From: Jeongeupia sp. HS-3
GTDB lineage: Bacteria; Pseudomonadota; Gammaproteobacteria; Burkholderiales; Chitinibacteraceae
Length of the DNA: 64,000 nucleotides
Direction of reading: 5' to 3'
Assembly: GCF_015140455.1 (NCBI RefSeq)
Contig: NZ_AP024094.1
Span: 62,001 to 126,000 of the forward strand
Part shown: piece by piece, positions 25,694 to 35,930 of the stretch
How positions within the stretch are numbered: the first letter of the stretch is position 1
Layout: every line of letters begins with the position of its first letter
Made by a program: the position numbers and the translations under genes
Notes under the pieces: generated by a model
Database searches by the model: none
The model's input: the letters and a program-made list of their open reading frames with translations, nothing else
Told to the model about the DNA's origin: nothing

Positions 25694-26095
25694 TCAGGGC
25701 TTGTCAGACAAAATGTCTGCGTTGAGCGCCGGGCCATTGTCGTCAACGGTGATGCGAAGGATTGAATTGTGCCAACCGAGCCCTGAGCATTGCCCGAGTT
25801 CATATTCATATGTGGACTTGTAAGAACGATCGGGTTTTCCCAAGAAATGCTCGATTTCGGTTGGTGATTTTCCGTTTAGCTGTTTGCTTTTGAGTAAATC
25901 TAGCGCCATGCCGCCACGCACACAACCTGGATCGCGGTTATGAGCATATACGTTTGATACTTTCTGCCATTCTGCAGAATCAAACGCAACTGCTGTTGCT
26001 TCGACAGCGTAATGAAATGACCAATATATCCAGAATAAGCGCAGCAAAAAAGCACCAAACAAAATGAATGCCGATATTCGGAGCATTTTTGCCAT
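25694..26095 (-). CDS. small membrane-anchored protein with BamE/SmpA-like C-terminus
   Basis: With the ATG at 26093-26095 the product is 133 residues: a hydrophobic N-terminal helix (LRISAFILFGAFLLRLFWIYW), then a short domain with LLKSKQLNGKSPTEIEHFLGKPDR and RITVDDNGPALNADI. That pattern of 'L.GKS..EIE..LGKPD' plus a final 'D..G.V' strand resembles the BamE/SmpA fold, but this is only a resemblance. The coding region is visibly AT-richer than the neighbours, suggesting acquisition. Upstream readings to 26173 lie in low-quality sequence next to the IS-like remnant. Function unknown. Confidence 0.6.
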   Translation of the reverse strand: MAKMLRISAFILFGAFLLRLFWIYWSFHYAVEATAVAFDSAEWQKVSNVYAHNRDPGCVRGGMALDLLKSKQLNGKSPTEIEHFLGKPDRSYKSTYEYELGQCSGLGWHNSILRITVDDNGPALNADILSDKP

Positions 26096-26222
26096 GGCGC
26101 TTGGCCTTAATGAATAAGATGGACTTCCCGTTCCGAGATTGCAGCGAAAGCCGCTGGCAGCGGACGCTGCCATGACGGAACTCCCCCAATCATACCTTAC
26201 GAGTTGGGAAATAAACTGCCGT

Positions 26223-26324
26223 TATGCGGTTGGCATTGGGCTCGCCAAGCATGCCTTTGCCGTCCACTGCACCGATGCAACCGGCCGGCGCTGGTCCAAC
26301 TCCGAGGGGCAACGCGCGGCGTAG
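26223..26324 (+). pseudogene. remnant of an IS110-family transposase N-terminus
   Basis: A 34-codon fragment reads YAVGIGLAKHAFAVHCTDATGR, which resembles the start of IS110-type DEDD transposases (pattern 'VGIDLAKxxFxVHxxDxxG'). The catalytic Asp of that pattern is Gly here. The reading stops next to the endA 3' end, with no further transposase, terminal repeat or target duplication in view. It looks like a decayed insertion scar between the BamE-like gene and endA. Confidence 0.5.
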
Positions 26325-26327
26325 CGC

Positions 26328-27194
26328 TCAGCCTGCGCAGACGGCCGCAGCGGCCTTGGGGTCGGAGACAAAGCGGTTGCCGTTGCCCTGGATGCGGGTG
26401 ATGCGGCGGTCGCGCTCGGTTTCCCAGCCATCCACGGCATAGGTCTTGGCCCACGCGCACATCAGCTGTTTTTCCTGCCGGCTCATCGTCAGACCGTAGC
26501 GCTCGTACATATACAGATAGGTGCGGGCTATGCGGCCGCGCACTTCTTCGCGCGGCTGGGCGCGGCGCTGCTGGAAATCGACGATGGTCTGGCACTGGCC
26601 GTACATCGGCGTTGGATTGCGTGTCCACGCGCCGTAGCCGAAGTTGCTGCGATCACCGTTGACCTCGCCAACCGCAGGCACCAGGTTGACGAGATCGCCT
26701 TCGGCGGTCTGGAACACCGGATCGTTGCCGGCGCACTGCTTGCGGCCGCCCTGTTGCCAGCACTGGCGCTGGTGGCCCAGATTCCACGCCGGCACGATGT
26801 GCTCCCATTCGATCCGCGCGGCGCGCTCGGGGTTCTTGCGTGGCTTGAAACCGCAGGAGGCCCAGTTCACCTTCTTGTCGGTGTAGTCGCAGCCGCAGTA
26901 AAACTCTTCGTGCAACTCGCCGGTAAAAATGCGTGGCAGCACCTTCTTGGCGTGGACGAAGTCACGGTGGCCGACCTCGGTGGCACGGCTCACCAGCGGC
27001 GCGGCGCCGGTGGCCGAATCGGGTGATTGCGGCAGGTTTTGCAGCAACTGGTCGCCGAGCCGGGCGAGCGCCTTGGTCGCCTCGTGGCGGGCGATTTTTT
27101 GCAGTTCGAGCTGGAGATCTCGGGGGGCGTCGTCACCGCAGGCGGTGAGCGCAAGGGAAAGCAGTATGGGGACGATAAAGCGCATCGGCGGCAT
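26328..27194 (-). CDS. endA: endonuclease I (EndA/NucM family), lipoprotein-type signal
   Basis: Secreted or periplasmic DNA/RNA endonuclease with a beta-beta-alpha-metal active site. Residues in the 288-codon reading: signal MRFIVPILLSLALTAC (probable lipobox Cys), helical linker to about residue 75, then FYCGCDYTDKKVNWASCGF, RAARIEWEHIVPAWNLGH (catalytic His in EWEHIVPA), FQTAEGDLVNLVPAVGEVNGDRSNF (Asn metal ligand) and a C-terminal YMYERYGL. Multiple Cys pairs suggest disulfides and an exported enzyme. The second ATG (27183-27185) gives the cleaner signal peptide. Probably scavenges extracellular DNA. Confidence 0.92.
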   Translation of the reverse strand: MPPMRFIVPILLSLALTACGDDAPRDLQLELQKIARHEATKALARLGDQLLQNLPQSPDSATGAAPLVSRATEVGHRDFVHAKKVLPRIFTGELHEEFYCGCDYTDKKVNWASCGFKPRKNPERAARIEWEHIVPAWNLGHQRQCWQQGGRKQCAGNDPVFQTAEGDLVNLVPAVGEVNGDRSNFGYGAWTRNPTPMYGQCQTIVDFQQRRAQPREEVRGRIARTYLYMYERYGLTMSRQEKQLMCAWAKTYAVDGWETERDRRITRIQGNGNRFVSDPKAAAAVCAG

Positions 27195-27277
27195 TCTTGC
27201 CGCCGCCGAGCCGCCTGTCTTGTGAATAAGCCATTGCGCGGCGGGGCTACTTTTGCTCCGCCACGTTTGGCCGTGAC

Positions 27278-28240
27278 CTAGCGACTGACCTTCACCATCG
27301 GCGTGCCCTTCAGCGCCGCCAGATCCCGGCCGCCAGCGTAGCTGATCGACGACTGCAGATCTTCCTGCAGCTCGATCAAGAGCTTGTCTATGCTGCCCCG
27401 ATAGGGCACCAGAATCTTCTTGCCCTCGACGTTCATATACGCGCCCTTATTGTGCTCGGATGCGCTGCCGAAGTATTCCTTGTAATGCTGGCCGTCGATC
27501 TCGATCAGCCCACCGGCCGACTCGTCGTAACCGGCAAACAGCGAGCCGGCCATGACCATGGTCGCACCACAAGCCAATGCCTTGGCGATATCGCCGTGTT
27601 CGTTGACACCGCCATCGGCGATCACCGGCACCTTCACCGCGGCGGCGCAGTCGAGCGTGGTCGACACCATCGGCCGGTGAAAGCCGGTCTTGTTCTTGGT
27701 GATGCAGACGCGGCCACCGGCGATGCCGGCCTTGATCGCATCGCAGCCCCAGCTTTCCAGATCACGCGCGGCATCGGCCGTTGCGACGTTGCCGCCGATC
27801 AAAAAGGTGCTCGGGAAGAGTTTCTTCACATGCGCGATCATCCGCTCGGCCTTCACGCACCAGGCGTTGGCGATATCGAGCGTCATGTATTCGGGCTTGA
27901 TACCGGCGGCCCGCAGTTCGGCGAGCTGGCCATAGGTGTCGTCGTTGACGCCGATCGAGATCGATGCAAACAAGCCGTCGTCGTGCATCTGCCGGCAGAA
28001 AACCACCGGGTCGATATTGAAGCGATGCATGGTGTAGAACCAGCCACGGCTGGCGAAGTAGCGGCAGGTCGCTTCGTTGATCACGCTCTTCATGTTCGAC
28101 GCGTACGCCGGCATGGTGAAGCGGCGCGGGCCGAACTGTACCGACGTGTCGCATTCCTTGCGGCTGTCGACGATGGTTTTTTGCGGCACGAGATAGACGT
28201 CGCCGTAATTGAGTTCTGGGGTGATGGTGACGATGGACAT
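27278..28240 (-). CDS. guaC: GMP reductase
   Basis: Converts GMP to IMP with NADPH, linking guanine and adenine nucleotide pools. The 320-residue TIM-barrel protein has LNYGDVYLVPQKT, ASNMKSVINE, FYTMHRF, GGNVATADAARDL, the catalytic-Cys loop GIAGGRVCITKNKTGF, IADGGVNEHGDIAKALACGATMVMAGSLF and KEYFGSASE, followed by DLQSSISYAGG. There is no CBS insert, which separates it from IMP dehydrogenase. The ATG at 28238-28240 follows GAGAGGA. An unusually long, structured leader of about 180 bases with a terminator-like hairpin lies upstream. Confidence 0.94.
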   Translation of the reverse strand: MSIVTITPELNYGDVYLVPQKTIVDSRKECDTSVQFGPRRFTMPAYASNMKSVINEATCRYFASRGWFYTMHRFNIDPVVFCRQMHDDGLFASISIGVNDDTYGQLAELRAAGIKPEYMTLDIANAWCVKAERMIAHVKKLFPSTFLIGGNVATADAARDLESWGCDAIKAGIAGGRVCITKNKTGFHRPMVSTTLDCAAAVKVPVIADGGVNEHGDIAKALACGATMVMAGSLFAGYDESAGGLIEIDGQHYKEYFGSASEHNKGAYMNVEGKKILVPYRGSIDKLLIELQEDLQSSISYAGGRDLAALKGTPMVKVSR

Positions 28241-28344
28241 CGGGTGTATTCCTCTCCGTTGGCATGAACCGGGTTTGCACCGGGCCTGCACGCCGGAACA
28301 GTGTTCGAGCGCGCAGTCTGCGTGTTGAAAAAAAACGGGGGCCC

Positions 28345-28380
28345 CAATAAAAACGGGAGCGGCACGCCGCTCCCGTTTGC
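28345..28380 (-). terminator. terminator-like hairpin in the guaC leader
   Basis: On the minus strand AAACGGGAGCGGC pairs with GCCGCTCCCGTTT (13 bp) and runs into TTTTTATT. It lies about 45 bases after the predicted start of the guaC leader transcript and about 105 bases before guaC. A second T8 run after GGGGCCCCC sits at 28328-28346. Confidence 0.85.
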
Positions 28381-28390
28381 AGAAATCCTT

Positions 28391-28417
28391 GCGCCATCAG
28401 CCACTTAGGGGCTGCGC
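28391..28417 (-). promoter_or_regulatory. first hairpin of the guaC leader
   Basis: On the minus strand GCGC-AGCC, loop CCTAAGT, GGCT, bulge GATG, GCGC: a two-part stem immediately after the predicted transcription start and just upstream of the terminator-like hairpin. It could be part of an attenuator or of a short independent RNA. Confidence 0.5.
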
Positions 28418-28428
28418 ACAACGAATCA

Positions 28429-28457
28429 AATCTAGGCCGCATCGGCGGCGCTGTCAA
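28429..28457 (-). promoter_or_regulatory. strong sigma-70 promoter upstream of guaC
   Basis: On the minus strand TTGACA (28457-28452), a 17-base spacer and TAGATT (28434-28429); the -35 is a perfect consensus. The predicted start lies near 28422, giving a leader of about 180 bases to the guaC ATG. Confidence 0.75.
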
Positions 28458-28535
28458 CCGTGTGCTGCGTGAAAATAGCGGATTGTGACAAAGATCAAGA
28501 TTGCCGTGATCCGTCGGGGAGGCCCGGCGCAGCGC

Positions 28536-29465
28536 CTACTGCGGCAAGGGTTTCCAGCTGTCGTCGGGGTCAAAACGCGAGATCCGTTTGACGACGGTGG
28601 CCGTTTGCGCGCCAAGGTTCTTTTCGAAAACCTTGCCGTCCTGATTGACGACAAAAGTCATGACGCCGGAAACGCCGTACTTTGCAGGCCAGGCAACGAG
28701 CGCAAAGCCGCCGAGCATCTTCCCCTGGGCCACGTAGTCATACGCACCGCCCCTGGCGTTCGGCCCCTGGGCCGCCAGGATGCGGTAGTAGTAGCCGTGG
28801 TACGGCGTCTGCGCCTGGTTCCGGGTCTTGCCGTAGCCCTGCAGCGCTGCGTCGGCGTACAGCTCGCCAAGCGGGCTGGCTTCGCCGCTTTCATCGGCCG
28901 GCCAGTACAAGCCGTCCCGTTTGCCCGGCGTGCTGACGAAGCGCTGGGCGTAATGCAGCAGGCCGGATCGGTCGGGGTCGCGGCGGTAGTATTCTTGCTG
29001 GGCATCGACGTAGGCGAGTATGGCTTGAGTCGCCGCATTTTCGTTCTGGCCGATCCGGCGGTTGATCAGCTCTTCCCGGCCGGCGGCTGCATCGAACTGC
29101 CATTGGCCGTCGACCTTGCGAATCGGAATCGGAAACGGCCAGCGATGGTCGCCGATCACCAGCGTCGCGCGGTCGTCGGCAATGCGTTCGACCTCGTGGA
29201 GGGCCCGGTATGCGTTTGCGAACTGCTCACGGCCGTGCCTGTCGGCGACCGGATCGCCAGAGTCGATCAGCGGCTCGGCCTTGCTGCCAAGCACCTGCAA
29301 CATCGTCGCCCGGCTGCCGGACTGGACTGCTTCGTGCAGGGCTTTTGCAGCTGCATCCGGCGTGGCGTACCGGTTTGCCGTGATACCGGGTACCGGTGTC
29401 GCAAGCAGTAGCGCAGATGCCACCCACGAAAGGAGTCGCGGTGTCACAACGTGCTTGGCAGGCAT
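28536..29465 (-). CDS. DUF2950 family exported protein
   Basis: The 309-residue product has a signal peptide (SWVASALLLATPVPGITA) and the DUF2950 features: FATPDAAAKALHEA-like start, LGSKAEPLIDSGDPVADR, DGQWQFDAAAGREELINRRIGQNE, AILAYVDAQQEYYRRD and a C-terminal FVVNQDGKVFEKNLG. The function of the family is unknown. It lies 15 bases after the DUF3300 gene, a pairing I recall as recurrent in proteobacteria, which suggests the two exported proteins work together in the envelope. Confidence 0.87.
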   Translation of the reverse strand: MPAKHVVTPRLLSWVASALLLATPVPGITANRYATPDAAAKALHEAVQSGSRATMLQVLGSKAEPLIDSGDPVADRHGREQFANAYRALHEVERIADDRATLVIGDHRWPFPIPIRKVDGQWQFDAAAGREELINRRIGQNENAATQAILAYVDAQQEYYRRDPDRSGLLHYAQRFVSTPGKRDGLYWPADESGEASPLGELYADAALQGYGKTRNQAQTPYHGYYYRILAAQGPNARGGAYDYVAQGKMLGGFALVAWPAKYGVSGVMTFVVNQDGKVFEKNLGAQTATVVKRISRFDPDDSWKPLPQ

Positions 29466-29480
29466 GGGGGCGCTCTCCGG

Positions 29481-30689
29481 TTAGCGGCGGCCGCCGCCGC
29501 GGCTGGGGATAGGGCGGCTCATCTGGCCACGGCTCGAGGCGCCACGCAGGCTGTCCTGGCGGGCCATGCTGCCACGATCCATATGCTGAAAGGAGTTGTT
29601 GCGCTGACCAGCCTGATCCCGGCGTGTGCCACGGTCGGTCGCCGTTGTGGTGCGATGATCGAATGCGCCTGCACTTGAGCCACGGTCGGAACCGCCTTGC
29701 GACGGACTCCGCGTGTCACGGGTGCCGACCTGACGGTCCTGGCCGGCGCCGGGCCGCTCGCGCAGCGATCCCTTGTCCACGTTACCCAACTGGCCGCGTT
29801 CCTGATCGGCGCGGCCGCGGAACGCCTCGCGGCTGTCGGCGCCTTGACGGGTGCCGCGATAGCGCTGCTGGGTCGCGTTGTCCCGGTACTGTACGCCCCT
29901 GCGGTGGTCGACGTTGTGGTTCCACTGGTTGTTGCTGATATTGGTGCGATTGAAGTTGTTGTAGCGATTGACGTTGATGTTCACGTCGCCACGCCCCCAG
30001 TTGCAGCCGCCCCAGAGTGCCGCGCCGACCACGACGCCAGCGGTGAACGAGAAGAAGGCTGCGCCGGCCACGTAGCCGGGCGGGTACCAGTAGTAGGGCG
30101 TGTAGGCCGGATACGGCCACGGGCCGTAGACCACGGTCGGGTTGTAGGTGGGCACATAGACGACTTCGGGTTGCGCCGGTTCGATCTTGATCACGGTGGT
30201 CGAGCCGCTGCCCGTATCGGTGCTCACCGTCTGTTCCTTCCCGGACTTCAGGTTGCCTTGCGCCTGCGCCTTGGCGCGCAGCCGTTGCGCCGCATCCATC
30301 ACGCCTTTCTGCTGCGCGAGAAACGCGTCGCCGAGTTTCTGCGTCCAGTCGAGCTTGTCGTTCATCATCTGCAGTACTTGCGGGAACGCGGTGAGCGACT
30401 TGACACTGGCGTCCCAGCCTTGCTTCTGCAGTGCGTCTTCGAGCGCCTTGTCCTTGAGGTTCGGGTTGGCTTGCCGCCAGCGCTGCGCCTCGACGATCTC
30501 GAGCGGATACGTCGATGCCATCAGCACCTGCGCGAGCAGCGAATCGGGGTAGAGCGCGATCGGTGCGACGAGCTGTTCGAGTTCTTCCTGCTTGAACGGT
30601 GCCGGGCCGGCCTCGCCATCGGCGGCGACGGCTTGGCCGAAAACGAGCAGCAGGATCGTGCACAGGATGGCGTGCATCATTGCGTTCAT
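29481..30689 (-). CDS. DUF3300 family exported protein with low-complexity tail
   Basis: The ATG at 30687-30689 follows an excellent AAGGAGG site and opens a signal peptide (ILCTILLLVFGQAVAAD). Then comes the DUF3300 domain (about residues 30-240): LEQLVAPIALYPDSLLAQVLMAST, WRQANPNLKDKALEDALQKQGWD, SLTAFPQVLQMMNDKLDWTQKLGDAF and the VVYVPTYNPTVVYG segment. A Tyr/Pro-rich stretch and a hydrophobic glycine-rich segment (FFSFTAGVVVGAALWGG) follow. The last 150 residues are disordered, rich in Arg, Gly, Asn, Gln and Ser, and strongly basic. First gene of the DUF3300-DUF2950 pair; biochemical role unknown. Confidence 0.87.
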   Translation of the reverse strand: MNAMMHAILCTILLLVFGQAVAADGEAGPAPFKQEELEQLVAPIALYPDSLLAQVLMASTYPLEIVEAQRWRQANPNLKDKALEDALQKQGWDASVKSLTAFPQVLQMMNDKLDWTQKLGDAFLAQQKGVMDAAQRLRAKAQAQGNLKSGKEQTVSTDTGSGSTTVIKIEPAQPEVVYVPTYNPTVVYGPWPYPAYTPYYWYPPGYVAGAAFFSFTAGVVVGAALWGGCNWGRGDVNINVNRYNNFNRTNISNNQWNHNVDHRRGVQYRDNATQQRYRGTRQGADSREAFRGRADQERGQLGNVDKGSLRERPGAGQDRQVGTRDTRSPSQGGSDRGSSAGAFDHRTTTATDRGTRRDQAGQRNNSFQHMDRGSMARQDSLRGASSRGQMSRPIPSRGGGRR

Positions 30690-30812
30690 CGTTCCTCCTT
30701 CGAGGCGGATGAAGCCGGGGGGATGCAACCACCTTAGTTGCTCGTTGCGGCGCCGGCAAAGCGGATGCGGCAACGGGGCGACGGCTGACCGTGCACCCGG
30801 CGCTGCGCGGGA

Positions 30813-32597
30813 TCAGTTCGCGGCGATCACCGCGAGGAAATCGTCGCCGTATTTCTCCAGCTTGCGATCGCCGACGCCGGTGACGCGGCCGAGTTCGTAA
30901 TGGTCGGCCGGGCGCAGCCGGACCATTTCCTTCAGCGTTGCGTCGCCGAAGATCACGTAGGCCGGCACGTTCTGATCGTCGGCCAGTGCCTTGCGCTTGC
31001 GGCGCAGTGCCTGCCACAGCGTGTCGTCCGCCGGGCTGTCGAAGCCGGCGTCGCGGCTCTTGGCGGTGAATTTCTCGCTGCGCGCGCGCAGGAACACGTC
31101 GACCTCGCCCTTGAGGATCGGCCGTGCCGCATCGGACAGCGCCAGCCCGCCACGGCTCTCGGCGGCCAGTTGCAAGGCGCCACGCGCGACAAGTTGGCGG
31201 AACACCGCGCGCCAGGTTGCTTCGGGTGTCTCCTTGCCGATGCCGTAGGTCGACACGGTCTGATGGCAGTGCTCGCGGACCTTGGCGTTGTCCTTGCCGA
31301 GCAGCACGTCGACCAGATGGCCGACGCCGAAGCGGTTGCCGGTGCGGAATACGCACGACAGCGCCTTGCGCGCCGCGTCGGACACATCGACGAGCTTGGG
31401 CGGGTTCAGGCAGTTGTCGCAATTGCCGCAGGGCTGCATTGCCTCGCCGAAATAGCCGAGCAGCGTCTGCCGGCGGCAGTCGGTCGCCTCGACGAAACCG
31501 AGCATCGCGTCGAGCTTGCGGCGCTCGACCATCTTTTGCTCATCGGGCGCGTTCGAGCCTTCGATCATCTGCGTCAGCAGCATCAGGTCGTTCAGCCCAT
31601 AGGTGAGCCACGCGTTCGCCGGCAGGCCGTCGCGGCCGGCGCGGCCGGTTTCCTGATAGTAGTTCTCGATGCTTTTGGGCAGATCCAGATGCGCGACGAA
31701 GCGCACGTCGGGTTTGTCGATGCCCATGCCGAAGGCGATGGTCGCCACCATCACCACACCGTCGTCGCGCAGGAAAATCTTCTGGTGATTGGCACGGGTC
31801 GAGGCATCTAGCCCGGCGTGATAGGGGTAGGCGCGGATCTGTTTTTCGCGCAGCCACGCGGCGGTGTCTTCGACCTTTTTGCGCGACAGGCAATAGACGA
31901 TGCCCGATTCGCCTTCGTGCTCGCGGCGGATGAACGACAGCAACTGATCGCGGCCGTTCTGTTTCTCGACGATGGTGTAGCGCAGGTTGGGGCGATCGAA
32001 ACTGGAAACGAACTTGCGCGCATCGATCAGCCGCAGCCGTTCGGCGATTTCCTCGCGCGTGGCGTGGTCGGCGGTGGCGGTCAGCGCGATGCGCGGCACG
32101 CCGGGGAAATCGTCGGCCAGGATCGACAGCTGCAGGTATTCGGGGCGGAAATCGTGACCCCATTGCGAGACGCAATGCGCCTCGTCGATTGCAAACAGCG
32201 AGACCTTGCCGCTCTTGATCAGCCCCTGAAAACGCGGCGTCATCAGTCGCTCGGGCGCCACGTACAAGAGCTTGAGCGTGCCCGAGAGAAAATCGCGCTC
32301 GATTTCGCGCGCGGTATCCAGATCGACGGTCGAATTGAGGAAGGCCGCGGCGACGCCGAGTTCCTTCAGCGTATCGACCTGATCCTGCATCAGCGCGATC
32401 AGCGGCGACACCACCACGGCGCAACCGTCGCGCAGCAGCGCCGGCACCTGGTAGCACAGCGATTTGCCGCCGCCGGTGGGCATCAGCACCAGCGCATCGC
32501 CGCCGTTGGCGACATGTTCGACGATCTCGCCTTGCTGGCCGCGGAAGGCGTGGTAGCCAAAAACGTGTTCGAGGACGGAAAGCGGGGTGGCGGACAT
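30813..32597 (-). CDS. recQ: ATP-dependent DNA helicase RecQ
   Basis: 3'-5' helicase for recombination and fork repair. The 594-residue product (ATG at 32595-32597) has FGYHAFRGQQGEIV (motif 0), MPTGGGKSLCYQVPAL (motif I), IDEAHCVSQWGHDFRPEY (DEAH plus aromatic loop), ALTATAD and QETGRAGRDG (motif VI). These are followed by the four-Cys zinc-binding subdomain (C-R-R-Q ... CGNCDNC), a winged-helix domain and a C-terminal HRDC domain (residues about 515-590, LRRKRKALAD to GVGDRKLEKYGDDFL). Length and order are typical of bacterial RecQ. Divergent from argS. Confidence 0.95.
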   Translation of the reverse strand: MSATPLSVLEHVFGYHAFRGQQGEIVEHVANGGDALVLMPTGGGKSLCYQVPALLRDGCAVVVSPLIALMQDQVDTLKELGVAAAFLNSTVDLDTAREIERDFLSGTLKLLYVAPERLMTPRFQGLIKSGKVSLFAIDEAHCVSQWGHDFRPEYLQLSILADDFPGVPRIALTATADHATREEIAERLRLIDARKFVSSFDRPNLRYTIVEKQNGRDQLLSFIRREHEGESGIVYCLSRKKVEDTAAWLREKQIRAYPYHAGLDASTRANHQKIFLRDDGVVMVATIAFGMGIDKPDVRFVAHLDLPKSIENYYQETGRAGRDGLPANAWLTYGLNDLMLLTQMIEGSNAPDEQKMVERRKLDAMLGFVEATDCRRQTLLGYFGEAMQPCGNCDNCLNPPKLVDVSDAARKALSCVFRTGNRFGVGHLVDVLLGKDNAKVREHCHQTVSTYGIGKETPEATWRAVFRQLVARGALQLAAESRGGLALSDAARPILKGEVDVFLRARSEKFTAKSRDAGFDSPADDTLWQALRRKRKALADDQNVPAYVIFGDATLKEMVRLRPADHYELGRVTGVGDRKLEKYGDDFLAVIAAN

Positions 32598-32735
32598 CGG
32601 GGAGCTTGAATCGCGGGAAGGGCGCCATTGTACGCCGGCCCGAGCGCGCATACGCGCCGAGGCACCGCCGTCTGGCCTGTCAGCTATTCACGCCGGATGC
32701 CGCAGGCGGCGAAGCGGGCTCGGGTTCTCAGGTAA

Positions 32736-34499
<1,764 letters not shown>

Positions 34500-34511
34500 G
34501 CGGGTGTTTTG

Positions 34512-34548
34512 ATAAAAAAAAGCCAAGTATTTTTTGGCTTTTTTTTAT
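34512..34548. terminator. bidirectional terminator after argS
   Basis: A perfect inverted repeat ATAAAAAAAAGCCAA / TTGGCTTTTTTTTAT with a seven-base loop. It can act for argS and for the convergent gene at 34563-35825. Confidence 0.92.
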
Positions 34549-34562
34549 GCGGAGATGGACGA

Positions 34563-35825
34563 TTATTTTTCTGCGGTCTTTATGAGTAATTCCGGTTGCT
34601 CGCTGATGAAGGCAGACACATCTGGAATGTCTTTCATGTCTGCAATCCATCCAGTTCTCAGTGACATCGAGCCATCTGGGTTGACCTTGCTGTCGAAGGT
34701 CGATATTCCTAATGTGCGTTCGTATGCCAAGACTTTTTTTCCTGTGCTTAAATTAATTGCGGTTGCCTTTCCTCCTCCTTCCATTGCGACCAAAACTGGG
34801 CCTTTGTTGGTTTTTTGCCAGTCGGCCAACCAATAATAATGAGTCATGTTTTTGCCAGTTTTTGAGTATAGCGATTCAAAGCTGAACATTTGGTCGCAAA
34901 CGTTTATCCCTAATTTCTTCTGGTAGCACTGACTGTAAGTGTGAATGTTCTTTCCGTTGGAGGAAATGTTTAGCGGGTATATATTTCTAGTGTCGAGATT
35001 GAATAGCGCGTAATCGCTTTTTTCGTTGATTCCGAAAATGGCACCAAGATTTTTTACGGAGTCAAGCAGGCCGCTTGCTGAATCTTTTTTTTCTGAGGCG
35101 CTGGCGACCTCAAGCAGCACATAGCCGGTTGCGCCAACATTGCCATGTTGCAATGGTGCCAGCGCATAGCCTTCTGGCAGCGCCGATGTCTTTGTTCCTT
35201 GTCCCGGGGTATACCGAACAACGGCGGACTCGCGTCCAAGCAATACCCCGCGTGGCATTGGGCTGAAAATTTCGCCGGATAGTTTTTTACCGGATGTAGT
35301 AACTATACTCCAAATACCATTTTCTCTTGTCCCTGAAGCAATTTCAATTGCTTCGTCGCTGCTGCCTGCCTTTATATATTTTGCTGATTGTTTGTTTTTG
35401 CTCTGCTCTACAAGGTAAGTGATGTCGCCATTAATAACATCAAATGCATAGGATTTTATTTTTCCTTCTGCATCGACGTAAGGTGTGCCATTGACAATAA
35501 AGCCGTCTTTTCGTTCTTCTATTTTAAGGGGGGCTGATGCGCCGGACATTTTTTTTATGGCATCCGATAATGCAGCTTCTGAAATAAGGGGGTGCGTGTT
35601 TTTTTCTTGAATATCAGATGAGGTGGCGACGGGCTTCATCAATTTTCCCATGCTTTTTTGTACCATGGCATTTACTTGCTCATCGGTTAAGTCAATGCCT
35701 CTCTCTTTATATCCTGCTCTGATGGCATTTGCCATTTCATCTTGCAATGTCAAGGCGAGAGTTGGTCCCGCGCTGACACTCAGTGAGTACGCCAACAGGA
35801 TTTGTATTGAACTGAATTTAAACAT
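34563..35825 (-). CDS. AT-rich exported protein of unknown function
   Basis: The 420-residue product (ATG at 35823-35825) opens with a signal peptide (ILLAYSLSVSAGPTLALT). It contains no motif I recognise. It has a basic, helical region at about residues 25-90, then an apparently beta-rich region rich in Gly, Ser and Lys, and a pair of Cys (QCYQKKLGINVCDQ) that could form a disulfide. Its codons are clearly AT-richer than those of all neighbours and the intergenic DNA shares this bias, so the gene was probably acquired. A TTGAC-N5-GTCAA dyad lies just upstream. No clear ribosome-binding site. No function is proposed. Confidence 0.7.
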   Translation of the reverse strand: MFKFSSIQILLAYSLSVSAGPTLALTLQDEMANAIRAGYKERGIDLTDEQVNAMVQKSMGKLMKPVATSSDIQEKNTHPLISEAALSDAIKKMSGASAPLKIEERKDGFIVNGTPYVDAEGKIKSYAFDVINGDITYLVEQSKNKQSAKYIKAGSSDEAIEIASGTRENGIWSIVTTSGKKLSGEIFSPMPRGVLLGRESAVVRYTPGQGTKTSALPEGYALAPLQHGNVGATGYVLLEVASASEKKDSASGLLDSVKNLGAIFGINEKSDYALFNLDTRNIYPLNISSNGKNIHTYSQCYQKKLGINVCDQMFSFESLYSKTGKNMTHYYWLADWQKTNKGPVLVAMEGGGKATAINLSTGKKVLAYERTLGISTFDSKVNPDGSMSLRTGWIADMKDIPDVSAFISEQPELLIKTAEK

Positions 35826-35839
35826 GATTGACCAACTTA

Positions 35840-35854
35840 TTGACAAAGAGTCAA
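35840..35854. promoter_or_regulatory. inverted repeat upstream of the AT-rich gene
   Basis: TTGACAAAGAGTCAA: two five-base arms around a five-base centre, 15 bases upstream of the start codon. Could be an operator; unproven. Confidence 0.35.
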
Positions 35855-35930
35855 TTTTATTTGTAAGCAAATGGAAAGTAAATAATCAGAGAGCAGATGA
35901 GTCGTATCCTGTTGGAAAAGTACACATTAA

